From an uncultured Solirubrobacterales bacterium (GTDB taxonomy: Bacteria > Actinomycetota > Thermoleophilia > Solirubrobacterales > Solirubrobacteraceae): 10,615 nucleotides of DNA. This document shows positions 1 through 7,033 of this stretch, piece after piece. The first letter of the stretch is position 1, and each line of letters begins with the position of its first letter. The stretch lies in NCBI GenBank assembly GCA_937973575.1, contig CALJKH010000073.1, forward strand, positions 1-10,615. Reading direction: 5' to 3'. The position numbers and the translations under genes were made by a program. The notes under the pieces are model-generated. The model had not been told where the DNA came from. It did not search any database and saw only the letters and a program-made list of their open reading frames with translations.

Positions 1-1
1 A

Positions 2-1387
2 GCTCATGAGCTCCCAATTAAGCGAGTGATCGAGGATCCCGAGGGCGGCGAGCTTCCGTATGCGGGCGATGGGCCTCTTGTTGGATCAGCTGCTGATTTC
101 GACGGAACCCACAACCGCGAGGCATTCGAGCGGATCGTTGATTGGCTTGACCGCGAAGGCAAGGGACACAGCTCTGTCAACTATCGCCTCCGCGATTGGC
201 TTATCTCGCGCCAGCGCTATTGGGGCTGTCCAATTCCAATCATCCATTGTTCAGATTGTGGCGCGGTTCCCGTCCCCGAGGCTGACCTTCCAGTGGTGCT
301 GCCCGACCTTGACGATTACGCTCCAAAGGGTCAATCGCCCCTTGCATCTGCAGAGGATTGGGTTGCAGTGAAATGCCCGTCGTGTGGCAAGGATGCTCGC
401 CGCGAGACCGACACGATGGACACCTTTGTTGATTCGTCTTGGTACTACCTGCGTTACTGCGATCCGGCCAATGATCAGGCTCCGTGGGATAAGGAAGCTG
501 TTGACGGATGGATGCCAGTCAGTCAGTACATCGGCGGCGTTGAACACGCGATTCTGCACCTCCTCTACGCACGGTTCTGGACTAAGGCAGTTCACGACAT
601 GGGCCTCGTCAGCTTTGACGAGCCATTTGGCCGCCTCTTCACTCAAGGGATGATCACCCGCGACGGTGCCAAGATGAGCAAGTCAAAGGGCAATGTGATC
701 AGCCCACGCTCCTATGTCGACAACTACGGCGCCGATACCGCCCGCTGCTACGTCCTGTTCATTGGTCCGCCCGACCAGGACGCTGACTGGTCAGACGAAG
801 GGGTGGAAGGCGTGCATCGCTTCCTCTCGCGTCTCTGGAGGCTTGCTGAGGACCTAGAACCGAGTGATGGGGGAATTCGCCAGCCAGCCGGGTCTGAGGG
901 CGCATCGCTTGATCTTGTGCGGAAGGCCAACTGGGCGATCGAGAAGGTGACTGGCGACATGGCAGGTCGCTTTGCATTCAACACAGCCATCAGCGCCGTG
1001 ATGGAACTGATCAACGACTGTTACCGCCTTCGCGACGAGGCTGACATGGAGTCGCTGCGATTCGCCGCTGTGACCGCGGCGTCGCTTGTCTACCCATTCG
1101 CACCTCACCTCGGTTGCGAGGTTGCTGATCGGTTGGCAGGGGTTCGCCTTTGGGAGGAGCCGTGGCCAGACGCTGACCCCGCGATGCTGGCAAGCGACAC
1201 CTTTGAGCTTGTCTGCCAAGTCAACGGCAAAGTCCGTGACCGAGTTGAGGCACCTACTGATGCTTCTGAGGCCGAACTTCTTGAACTTGCCCGAGCAGCA
1301 GCGAACATGCAATCGCACCTTGACGGGAAAGAAACCGTCAAGGAGATCGTCGTTCCCGGCCGGCTCGTGAACATCGTCGTTCGCTGA
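2..1387 (+). CDS. leuS: Leucyl-tRNA synthetase, 3' part (5' end outside the window)
   Basis: Class I aminoacyl-tRNA synthetase that charges tRNA-Leu with leucine in the cytoplasm. The frame is open from the first bases of the window, so the N-terminus, the HIGH motif and most of the CP1 editing domain lie upstream. What remains starts at the end of the editing region, then has NYRLRDWLISRQRYWGCPIP, a zinc-type insertion with two CxxC pairs (HCSDC and KCPSC, about 250-385), the DTMDTFVDSSWYYLRY segment, the catalytic KMSKS loop at 671-685 (context GAKMSKSKGN), an alpha-helical anticodon-binding region and the C-terminal domain with VNGKVRDRVEAP near the end. These are hallmark LeuRS segments of the bacterial type. 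The frame stops with TGA. The first ATG/GTG seen in frame (GTG at 26) is internal, not the true start. The identification is secure; only completeness is lacking. Confidence 0.97.
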   Translation, partial: AHELPIKRVIEDPEGGELPYAGDGPLVGSAADFDGTHNREAFERIVDWLDREGKGHSSVNYRLRDWLISRQRYWGCPIPIIHCSDCGAVPVPEADLPVVLPDLDDYAPKGQSPLASAEDWVAVKCPSCGKDARRETDTMDTFVDSSWYYLRYCDPANDQAPWDKEAVDGWMPVSQYIGGVEHAILHLLYARFWTKAVHDMGLVSFDEPFGRLFTQGMITRDGAKMSKSKGNVISPRSYVDNYGADTARCYVLFIGPPDQDADWSDEGVEGVHRFLSRLWRLAEDLEPSDGGIRQPAGSEGASLDLVRKANWAIEKVTGDMAGRFAFNTAISAVMELINDCYRLRDEADMESLRFAAVTAASLVYPFAPHLGCEVADRLAGVRLWEEPWPDADPAMLASDTFELVCQVNGKVRDRVEAPTDASEAELLELARAAANMQSHLDGKETVKEIVVPGRLVNIVVR

Positions 1388-1437
1388 TCCTCAGCATTTA
1401 GGCCACGGTTTTGTTGTAAAGCCGCGCCGTTTTTGCA

Positions 1438-2112
1438 GTGTCGGTGGGTCAGCATCTAGGCGTGGCTCATTGGGACCGAACAACAACACTTATTTGGGTC
1501 GCCTGCGGCCTACTTGTTCTCTTTCTCGGCGGTCGCTGGTTGCTTTCGGCGACTGGACAGAGCGGATATTCCGCAAGTTCGAACTCTGGTTCGTATCGGA
1601 CCAATCAGGCTAAGAGTGCCGGCCAGAGTGGAAGCTCAGCTGACGGTAGCTCGCCCTCTCCTTCAGAGAGCGGAGCCGCTCCTCTGGGTGGGGGAGTTGT
1701 TGTCGTCGATGTCGGTGGTCGAGTGCGTCGGCCTGGCGTATACACGTTGAAGCGAGGCGTCCGCGTATACGAGGCGATCAGACGTGCAGGTGGGGCTATC
1801 AGCAACAGTGACACGGGCTCGATCAATCTCGCAGCTCTCGTTACCGACGGATCTCAGATTGTGGTCGGGAAGGGCGGCGCTTCTGTGAACGCCAGCGGAG
1901 CGCCTGCGGGTTCGTCAACGGGACCGGTCAGCCTGTCGACCGCAAGCGCAGACCAGCTAGATGCACTTGATGGGATCGGGCCAGCGTTAGCTGCCCGAAT
2001 CATTCAATGGCGCGATTCGCACGGTGGCTTCAAATCAGTGGCGGATCTAGACCAGGTCAGCGGCATCGGCCCAGCGAAGCTTGCGGCTCTGCGCCCTCAA
2101 GTCGTGCCCTGA
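1438..2112 (+). CDS. comEA: ComEA family competence DNA-binding protein
   Basis: Membrane-anchored DNA receptor that binds incoming double-stranded DNA and hands it to the ComEC channel. The 224-residue product has a single transmembrane segment (about residues 17-36), a Ser/Gly-rich low-complexity linker (about 37-85), a SLBB domain (about 87-143, with VVDVGGRVRRPGVYTL) and a C-terminal pair of helix-hairpin-helix motifs (GIGPALAARI at 179-188 and GIGPAKLAAL at 209-218), which contact DNA. This is the standard ComEA order TM-SLBB-HhH. The GTG at 1438 is the first start in frame; GTG codons at 1444 and 1462 are alternatives and no convincing Shine-Dalgarno decides between them. It lies 50 bp after leuS and 18 bp before comEC, consistent with a comEA-comEC operon. 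Whether the cell is actually transformable cannot be told from this window. Confidence 0.93.
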   Translation: MSVGQHLGVAHWDRTTTLIWVACGLLVLFLGGRWLLSATGQSGYSASSNSGSYRTNQAKSAGQSGSSADGSSPSPSESGAAPLGGGVVVVDVGGRVRRPGVYTLKRGVRVYEAIRRAGGAISNSDTGSINLAALVTDGSQIVVGKGGASVNASGAPAGSSTGPVSLSTASADQLDALDGIGPALAARIIQWRDSHGGFKSVADLDQVSGIGPAKLAALRPQVVP

Positions 2113-2130
2113 CCGTCAACCGGTCGCGCT

Positions 2131-3138
2131 ATGAGGTTGGCAATCATCTGGCTGCTGTTTGCCGTCCTGTTCGCCACAGGTCCAGCGCCATGGGGACACC
2201 AAAGCTTCAAGAGGCAAGGCGCTGCCGGCGGGGCGCATGGCGCGATGGCATCGGTCAAGGCGCGTGCCGAAGAGGCGCTGGACGCAGGGCAGCCCCGTGA
2301 TGCTGCAGCTCTTCTTCAAGGAATGGTGCTGGGCGATGCGTCACACCTTTCAAAACCGGTGCAAAACGACTTCAGACGCTCGTCTTTGACACATGTTGTT
2401 GCCGCCTCGGGGCAGAACATCTCGTTGATGCTGGCGCTCGCGCTTCCGGTACTTGGGCTGCTTGGGCTGAGTCTCCGCAACCGGTTGTTAGTCGGCGTGT
2501 TGCTGGTGGCGGGCTATGTGCCGTTAGCCGGGGGTGAAGCTCCGATCCGGCGGGCTGCAGTGATGTCACTTGTCCTTATCGCTGCCCAGCTGAGAGGAAG
2601 TTCAGCGGATGGGTGGCATGCGCTGGGAGTTGCAGGGGTGGTAACCCTGCTGGCTGACCGCAGCGCCGCAGCTTCACTTGGCTGGCAGCTGTCGTTTGCA
2701 GCAGTCGCGGGGATGCTTGCTCTGGGTAGGCGACTGGTCAGGGCTTTCGAGAGGACTGAAATACCCGGCGCGTTAGGCGAGGCACTTGCGATGACGGTAG
2801 CCGCAACGGCAGCCACTACTCCGCTAATCGCATGGCGAGTGGGAAAGCTGTCCTTGCTAGCGATCCCCGCCAACATTGTGGCCGGGCCAGCCGTGGCGCC
2901 GGCGATGTGGCTTGGCATGATCGCTGCGACGCTTGGGCAGTTCGGCAAGGTGCTTGCTGCCCCGATCGCGTGGCTTGCTTCAATTCCCGCTGCCGCCGTC
3001 TTGGAGGTCGCGCATCTTGCTGCCGCGCCGAGTTGGTCGTCGCTTGGCTGGCGCCCGTCAGGAGTTTTGAGCGCATGCCTGGTGGGATTGGTCCTCGTTT
3101 GCGGCCTTGTTCGCCTTCCCGGCCGGATCCCGGCCTAG
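2131..3138 (+). CDS. comEC: Short ComEC/Rec2 competence channel protein, membrane core only
   Basis: Inner-membrane channel thought to carry single-stranded DNA into the cytoplasm during uptake. The 335-residue product has an N-terminal hydrophobic helix (about residues 3-18) and then the Competence-domain signatures: LLQGMVLGDASHLS (61-74), THVVAASGQNISL (87-99), APIRRAAVM (137-145), LGWQLSFAAVAGML (183-196) and LLAIPANIVAGP (242-253), with multiple hydrophobic segments through to about residue 327. Many ComEC proteins are roughly 700-800 residues, with an N-terminal OB-fold (DUF4131) and a C-terminal metallo-beta-lactamase domain. Here both are absent: only about 45 residues separate the first helix from the core, and the protein stops shortly after the last helix. 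The stop is followed 12 bp later by holA, so no MBL domain lies downstream in another frame. Family assignment is firm; function of the short form is inferred. Confidence 0.88.
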   Translation: MRLAIIWLLFAVLFATGPAPWGHQSFKRQGAAGGAHGAMASVKARAEEALDAGQPRDAAALLQGMVLGDASHLSKPVQNDFRRSSLTHVVAASGQNISLMLALALPVLGLLGLSLRNRLLVGVLLVAGYVPLAGGEAPIRRAAVMSLVLIAAQLRGSSADGWHALGVAGVVTLLADRSAAASLGWQLSFAAVAGMLALGRRLVRAFERTEIPGALGEALAMTVAATAATTPLIAWRVGKLSLLAIPANIVAGPAVAPAMWLGMIAATLGQFGKVLAAPIAWLASIPAAAVLEVAHLAAAPSWSSLGWRPSGVLSACLVGLVLVCGLVRLPGRIPA

Positions 3139-3150
3139 ACTCGAAATCCA

Positions 3151-4122
3151 ATGGCCCCTTTCGCTTCCTCGTATCTGATTCATGGTGATGACCACGGGCG
3201 AATTGGCGAGCGCAGGTCAAACCTGCGGAAGATGGCGGAAGAGGCGTCCGGTGAAGCCGGCCTCGAGACTCTTGAGGGGTCTGCTGCAACAGTCGATGAG
3301 GTCGTTGCAGCCGTCTGCTCGATGAGCCTCAGTATCGGCCGAAGGTTCGTGATCGTTGATGGCGTAGAGAAGTGGAAGGCGGAGGACACCGAGCCGTTGG
3401 AGAATCTACTTGCTGACATGCCGCCTGACACCACATTGGCCATGTTTGCGAGGGAGGATGGGCGCCAGAAGGTTCCCAAATGCCTGATCGACGCTGTCAA
3501 GGCGGGCAAGGGCAAAGTTCAAGAAGAGAAGTCCATACCGCCGTGGGAGCTTCCGCAATGGGCTAGGACCCGGGCGAGCGAGCTCGGTCTAAATCTGGAC
3601 GCTGCAGCGGCCAAGACTCTCGTTGGGATTGTCGGGGAGCGCCAACAGCGGTTGAGTCGGGAGATTGAGAAGCTCGCCCTGTCACTAGATGAGGGAGAAC
3701 ATGTCGATGCCGACATGGTGCTGGAGCTCTGTGCGAACTCGGCTGAGCGGAATGTTTGGACTCTCTCTGACGCGCTTATCTCGGGACAGACTCGTAAGGC
3801 TGTCTATTCGTGGCTTGAGCTTGAGCATCAAGGGGAGTCCGCTGGCTCAGTGGTAGGCACGGGGGCATGGCGGTTGAGGGCAGCTGTTGATGCTGCGGAG
3901 AGGCTCCAAGCCGGGGAGTCGCCATCAGCGATTAAGAGGACCCTTCGGATGCCTCCCAAGAAGGCAGACCAGCTGTTGCGCGACCTTCAGTCAGTTGAGC
4001 CCGAGGAGCTGAGGGACGCACTTGCGTCACTGGCCCGCCTTGAGCTGATCACCCGTGGCGGTGGCCAACAGATGACTGGCGCGACTGCGGTTGCCAGAGC
4101 GATCGCTGAGATGGCCGACTAG
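3151..4122 (+). CDS. holA: DNA polymerase III delta subunit (clamp loader)
   Basis: Delta subunit of the DnaX clamp-loader complex; it opens the beta sliding clamp so that it can be loaded at primed sites during replication. The 323-residue length fits the family. The N-terminus SSYLIHGDD is the typical start of the first AAA+-like domain, which is catalytically inactive in delta proteins; the central region has RRFVIVDGVEKWK and the PDTTLAMFA strand, followed by a helical region with RQQRLSREIEKLAL, and the C-terminal collar domain (about residues 205-320, with AERNVWTLSDALISG and LARLELITRG) fits HolA. ATG at 3151 gives the expected N-terminus directly before the first strand. It begins 12 bp after comEC, the common comEA-comEC-holA order, so it is probably co-transcribed with them, although a -10-like hexamer also sits just upstream. 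It converges on rpsT. Confidence 0.93.
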   Translation: MAPFASSYLIHGDDHGRIGERRSNLRKMAEEASGEAGLETLEGSAATVDEVVAAVCSMSLSIGRRFVIVDGVEKWKAEDTEPLENLLADMPPDTTLAMFAREDGRQKVPKCLIDAVKAGKGKVQEEKSIPPWELPQWARTRASELGLNLDAAAAKTLVGIVGERQQRLSREIEKLALSLDEGEHVDADMVLELCANSAERNVWTLSDALISGQTRKAVYSWLELEHQGESAGSVVGTGAWRLRAAVDAAERLQAGESPSAIKRTLRMPPKKADQLLRDLQSVEPEELRDALASLARLELITRGGGQQMTGATAVARAIAEMAD

Positions 4123-4191
4123 TCGTCGGCAGCTCTACCGGGCAGCAAAGAGCGGCCTTGATGGCGGATACTTCGTTTGGTCAGTTCCTAA

Positions 4192-4455
4192 TCAGGAAGC
4201 TGGAGTGCGGAGGCGAGCTGCGCGGGCCTTACGGCGGGCGCCAGTGTTGCGGTGCATCGCGCCACGGCTTACAGCGCGGTCAATTGCGCTGACGAGCTGA
4301 GTGTGCTCAGTCTCAATGGCTGCTGCGTCGCCAGCTTCTGCAGCTGACTCAAGTCGACGGAAGAACGTACGAACGCGCGAGATCATGCGACGGTTTTCCA
4401 ACCGCTCTCTCTCGGTGCGCTTGTTGCGCTTGCGTTGTGACTCGATGTTTGCCAT
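4192..4455 (-). CDS. rpsT: 30S ribosomal protein S20
   Basis: Primary 16S rRNA-binding protein of the small ribosomal subunit. The 87-residue product begins MANIESQRKRNKRTERERLE, a characteristic basic S20 N-terminus, continues through helices with the NRRMISRVRTFFRRL and HTQLVSAIDRAVSRG segments, and ends in the conserved HRNTGARRKARAARL region. The reading frame stays open upstream for a further 37 codons, but those residues have no S20 character and run into murJ, so the ATG at 4455-4453 is the right start. No clear Shine-Dalgarno precedes it. The gene is convergent with holA (69 bp gap) and divergent from murJ (52 bp gap). An rpsT gene on the opposite strand to holA and lepA is also the usual actinobacterial arrangement. 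Confidence 0.95.
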   Translation of the reverse strand: MANIESQRKRNKRTERERLENRRMISRVRTFFRRLESAAEAGDAAAIETEHTQLVSAIDRAVSRGAMHRNTGARRKARAARLRTPAS

Positions 4456-4492
4456 TTGCTGTGGTTGTCGCGGACAGGGCCGGGACTGCGCG

Positions 4493-4499
4493 TACGATA
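4493..4499. promoter_or_regulatory. Candidate shared divergent -10 region for murJ and rpsT
   Basis: The plus strand carries TACGAT at 4493-4498, ending 9 bp before the murJ GTG. Read on the minus strand, 4499-4494 is TATCGT, about 38 bp before the rpsT ATG. Both fit the bacterial -10 pattern TANNNT and overlap by five bases around the palindrome CGTACG (4491-4496). On the plus strand the transcript would begin at or within a few bases of the murJ start codon; on the minus strand rpsT would have a leader of about 30 bases. No good -35 box is visible on either strand, so this is a motif-based inference. Confidence 0.4.
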
Positions 4500-4507
4500 G
4501 CGCACCC

Positions 4508-6115
4508 GTGCCTTCAGAGAACATCAGTGAAACTAACGGGGCGCCGCCCCGGGTCGCTCGCAACACCGCAATCTTCGCTGTAGCGACCGCTTTGTCCCGT
4601 GTTGCCGGGCTTGGTCGCGAGGTTGTGGCCTCAAACTACTTCGGTACAAGCGGGCCATTTTCTGCCTTCACTCTTGCCTTCCAGCTGCCAAATCTGGTGC
4701 GAAGTCTCGTAGCGGACGCAGCTCTGTCGGCAGCCTTCGTGCCGGTTTTCGTGGAGCTTCTTACGACCGGGCGCAAGAAGGAAGCATTCCGGCTGGCCTC
4801 AACGCTTGCTCTTCTGATCCTTGCGGCGCTCGGCGCGCTGACAGCTCTCTTCATCCTCGGGGCTGGGGTGATCATGCCCCTGTTCATTGGCAACGGCTTT
4901 AGCCCGAGCCTTGTTGACTTGACTGTCGGCCTGTCTCAGGTTCTCTTCCCGATTCTCGTTCTGTTGGGGCTCAACGGTCTTGTTGTCGGCATCCTCAATG
5001 CTCGCGATCACTTCACGATTCCCGCCATCGCGCCGGTGGTTTGGAACTTGGTCATCATCGCCGCGCTTGTTTGGCTCCGGCCGGCGTTCAGCGGTCAGGA
5101 CCAGATCTACGCCTATGCAGTCGGTGTGCTCATAGCCACGGCAGTGCAGCTTGCAATGGCACTACCGATGTTGCGAGTGGTGGGCTTTCACTTTGAGTTT
5201 GCCTTCAACTGGCGAGATCCTCATGTGATCCAAGTACTGAAGCTGATGATCCCGGTGACTGTTGGACTCGGAGTGATCAACGTTGATCTTCTGATCAACA
5301 GCTCGGTTGGCTCACTTATCTCCGAGCAGGCTCCGCGGGCAATCGACGCTGCCTTCCGGGTCTACATGCTTCCGCAGGGGATCTTCTCTGTGGCGGTGTC
5401 CACGGTCTTGTTCCCGGCCCTCGGCAGGGCTGTTGCTCAGCAGGACACTGACGGGCTTAGAGAGCTTCAAGCAAAGGGCGTTAGGACGATCGTCCTGCTG
5501 CTACTTCCAGCTGCAGCCCTGACGGCGGTCCTCGCCACTCCGATTGTCAGGCTCATTTACCAGCGCGGCGAGTTCGGAGCTTCATCCACAAGTCTGGTCG
5601 CCACCGCTCTGGTGTGGTTCTCGGTGAGCCTGCCTTTCGCCGGCGTGAATCTCTTGCTGACCCGGACGTTCTTTGCGATGCGTTCTGCATGGATACCAAC
5701 CAGCTTGGCGATGGCGAACCTAGTCGTCAACGCAATATTTTCGTTCGCCCTCTACAAGCCACTGGGGATTGCAGGGCCAGTTATCGGCACAGTCATCGCC
5801 AGCATCGGTATGACAGCGGGTCAGCTCTGGATGCTTCGCAAGCGACTTGGCTCGATTGAGATGTCAACACTTGTTTCGTCAACGCTTCAGGTTGCGGTTG
5901 CCTCCGCTTTGGGCGCTGGAGCCGCTTGGGTCTCTTGGAGTGCTCTCGACTCGGCGCTAGGCCGGGGGCTGCTTGGTCAGCTGATCAGCGTGGGGACCGG
6001 TGTTTCCCTCGGGATCCTCGTCGTCGTGATAGCTGTACTTGCCCTTCGTGTACCGGAGGCTGTTTTGATCAAGAACAGGCTTGGATCCTCATTCACCGCT
6101 CGCCGCGGGGGCTAG
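4508..6115 (+). CDS. murJ: MurJ/MviN family lipid II flippase
   Basis: Multi-helix membrane transporter of the MOP superfamily that moves lipid II across the cytoplasmic membrane for peptidoglycan synthesis. The 535-residue product opens after a short polar leader with the signature ALSRVAGLGREVVASNYFG, followed by FQLPNLVRSLVADAALSAAF; the rest is a long succession of hydrophobic helices, in agreement with the 14-helix MurJ fold. Further typical segments are YMLPQGIFSVAVSTVLFPAL and RTFFAMRSAWIP. The arginines in SRVAGLGRE and near VRSLVADA correspond to the conserved cationic cavity region. The open frame extends upstream to 4301, but that part is antisense to rpsT and lacks MurJ features, so GTG at 4508 was chosen. 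A -10-like box ends 9 bp upstream, pointing to a leaderless or nearly leaderless mRNA. It lacks the long pseudokinase-containing C-terminal extension of mycobacterial MviN. The start codon is the only uncertain point. Confidence 0.94.
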   Translation: MPSENISETNGAPPRVARNTAIFAVATALSRVAGLGREVVASNYFGTSGPFSAFTLAFQLPNLVRSLVADAALSAAFVPVFVELLTTGRKKEAFRLASTLALLILAALGALTALFILGAGVIMPLFIGNGFSPSLVDLTVGLSQVLFPILVLLGLNGLVVGILNARDHFTIPAIAPVVWNLVIIAALVWLRPAFSGQDQIYAYAVGVLIATAVQLAMALPMLRVVGFHFEFAFNWRDPHVIQVLKLMIPVTVGLGVINVDLLINSSVGSLISEQAPRAIDAAFRVYMLPQGIFSVAVSTVLFPALGRAVAQQDTDGLRELQAKGVRTIVLLLLPAAALTAVLATPIVRLIYQRGEFGASSTSLVATALVWFSVSLPFAGVNLLLTRTFFAMRSAWIPTSLAMANLVVNAIFSFALYKPLGIAGPVIGTVIASIGMTAGQLWMLRKRLGSIEMSTLVSSTLQVAVASALGAGAAWVSWSALDSALGRGLLGQLISVGTGVSLGILVVVIAVLALRVPEAVLIKNRLGSSFTARRGG

Positions 6116-6178
6116 GTAGTCATGGAGAACCTGCGCACTTAGCGGGAACATCTCGCTCGGCCGCTCCGCCCGGCTCAC

Positions 6179-6184
6179 TACTCT
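6179..6184 (+). promoter_or_regulatory. Candidate -10 box for the DnaC-like gene
   Basis: TACTCT fits TANNNT and ends 6 bp before the GTG start at 6191, so transcription would begin at about the first base of the start codon. There is no Shine-Dalgarno sequence and no recognisable -35 box in the 75 bp gap after murJ. The rest of the gap (6116-6178) holds no hairpin with a T-run that I would call a terminator. Confidence 0.35.
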
Positions 6185-6190
6185 GGTTCC

Positions 6191-6988
6191 GTGGGCACAG
6201 ATACACCGAACACTGAGACACGCGCTTTACGCGACGGACTCTTCAATCGTTTGCCTGATGCTGACGCTGCATGCCCTTATGGCGAGTGCGAAGGTGACGG
6301 CTGGATCACCGATGAGGCGACAAAGACCGCGCGCCCTTGCAAGTGCCAGAAGCAGCGTGCGTCGGCCCGTCGCACCCGCGGGCTCACCAGGGAGATCCCT
6401 GAGCGTTACCGCCACATTGGACTCGATAGCCCTGAGGTAGAGGAATTGGCGGCACGCGCTCCTGCTCAGGTTCGCTCAGCCCGCCGCTACGCCGAGACAA
6501 TTGATGACCAGCTGGACAAGGGGACAGGCCTTGGCTTCCATGGTGACCCGGGCACTGGCAAGACAATGCTCGCGTTCATGATCACCCGCTCCGCGATCGA
6601 GGCTGGACGGACAGTCGCCGTCTACTCCTTCCCAAGACTGCTCGCCGCAATCCGCGACTCCTACCGTGATGACGCAACCGACGGCTACGGCGCATTTCTC
6701 GACAAGCTCGTTGATGTCGACCTTCTGCAACTCGATGACCTCGGCGCTGAGCGACCAACTGAATGGGCCGCTGAGCAGATCTTCCTGATCATTGATGGCC
6801 GCTATGAGGCCAAGCGCTCAGTCGTCTACACGACCAACCTTGCGCTGCCTGGTGGGGAGGGCGGCAGTGAGGAGACATTGGCTGAGCGAATTGGGCCACG
6901 AGTCATGTCCCGGCTTGGTGAAATGGCGCCTCCGGTTCCTCTCTTTGGTGCCGATCAAAGATCCCACCTTGCACCGGACCTGCCGTAA
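6191..6988 (+). CDS. DnaC/DnaI-like AAA+ ATPase, probable replicative helicase loader
   Basis: A 265-residue ATPase of the DnaC/DnaI/IstB family, which includes proteins that load the replicative helicase DnaB onto DNA. The N-terminal part has four cysteines (C28, C33, C50, C52) in a pattern resembling a zinc-binding module: CPYGEC, a GDGW turn, then RPCKC. The AAA+ core has Walker A GDPGTGKT (118-125), Walker B LLQLDDLG (178-185), a sensor-1 strand VVYTTNL (211-217) and RVMSRLGEM (237-245), matching the arginine-finger region of DnaC-type proteins. There is no adjacent IS21 transposase gene, so an IstB role is unlikely. The GTG at 6191 has a -10-like box just upstream. It stands between murJ and lepA, 45 bp before lepA, with base usage like its neighbours. 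Family assignment is secure; the helicase-loading role is inferred from the family and no partner gene is in view. Confidence 0.85.
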   Translation: MGTDTPNTETRALRDGLFNRLPDADAACPYGECEGDGWITDEATKTARPCKCQKQRASARRTRGLTREIPERYRHIGLDSPEVEELAARAPAQVRSARRYAETIDDQLDKGTGLGFHGDPGTGKTMLAFMITRSAIEAGRTVAVYSFPRLLAAIRDSYRDDATDGYGAFLDKLVDVDLLQLDDLGAERPTEWAAEQIFLIIDGRYEAKRSVVYTTNLALPGGEGGSEETLAERIGPRVMSRLGEMAPPVPLFGADQRSHLAPDLP

Positions 6989-7014
6989 GGCACCCCCGGT
7001 TAGCCATTCCGCCC

Positions 7015-7020
7015 TACCCT
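7015..7020 (+). promoter_or_regulatory. Candidate -10 box for lepA
   Basis: TACCCT fits TANNNT and lies 13 bp before the lepA ATG, which would give a leader of only about 6-7 bases and no room for a ribosome binding site. It lies inside the 45 bp gap after the DnaC-like gene. No -35 match is visible, so this is weaker than the murJ and DnaC-like cases. Confidence 0.28.
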
Positions 7021-7033
7021 TCGCTGCAAGCAC

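Noticed and set aside
1..12. Perfect palindrome AGCTCATGAGCT at the very left end, considered as a sign of a chimeric or adapter-derived end.
   Set aside because: It translates in the leuS frame to residues leading smoothly into LPIKRVIEDPEGGEL, as expected for LeuRS, and matches no adapter that I recognise.
1406..1434. Possible terminator after leuS: CGGTTTT, 5-base loop, AAAGCCG, then a five-T run.
   Set aside because: The stem includes a G-U pair and is mostly A-T, and the T-run begins five bases after it. It is too weak to call without a folding-energy calculation, and it sits where a comEA promoter or leader would be.
4132..4153. Hairpin GCTCT / AGAGC between the convergent ends of holA and rpsT, considered as a bidirectional terminator.
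   Set aside because: Only 5 bp of stem with a 12-base loop and no T-run on either strand.
5275..5288. Perfect 14-base palindrome GATCAACGTTGATC inside murJ.
   Set aside because: It encodes ordinary conserved-looking membrane-protein residues (VINVDL) and is the sort of palindrome expected occasionally in 10 kb; no promoter or partner copy nearby.
6116..6190. Gap between murJ and the DnaC-like gene searched for a small RNA, tRNA or riboswitch.
   Set aside because: Only 75 bp, no tRNA-like arms and no convincing hairpin; only the -10-like box at its end is notable.
6191..6988. IstB-type transposition helper of an IS21 element.
   Set aside because: No IstA transposase, terminal inverted repeats or target duplication nearby; the N-terminal cysteine module and the housekeeping neighbourhood fit a helicase loader better.
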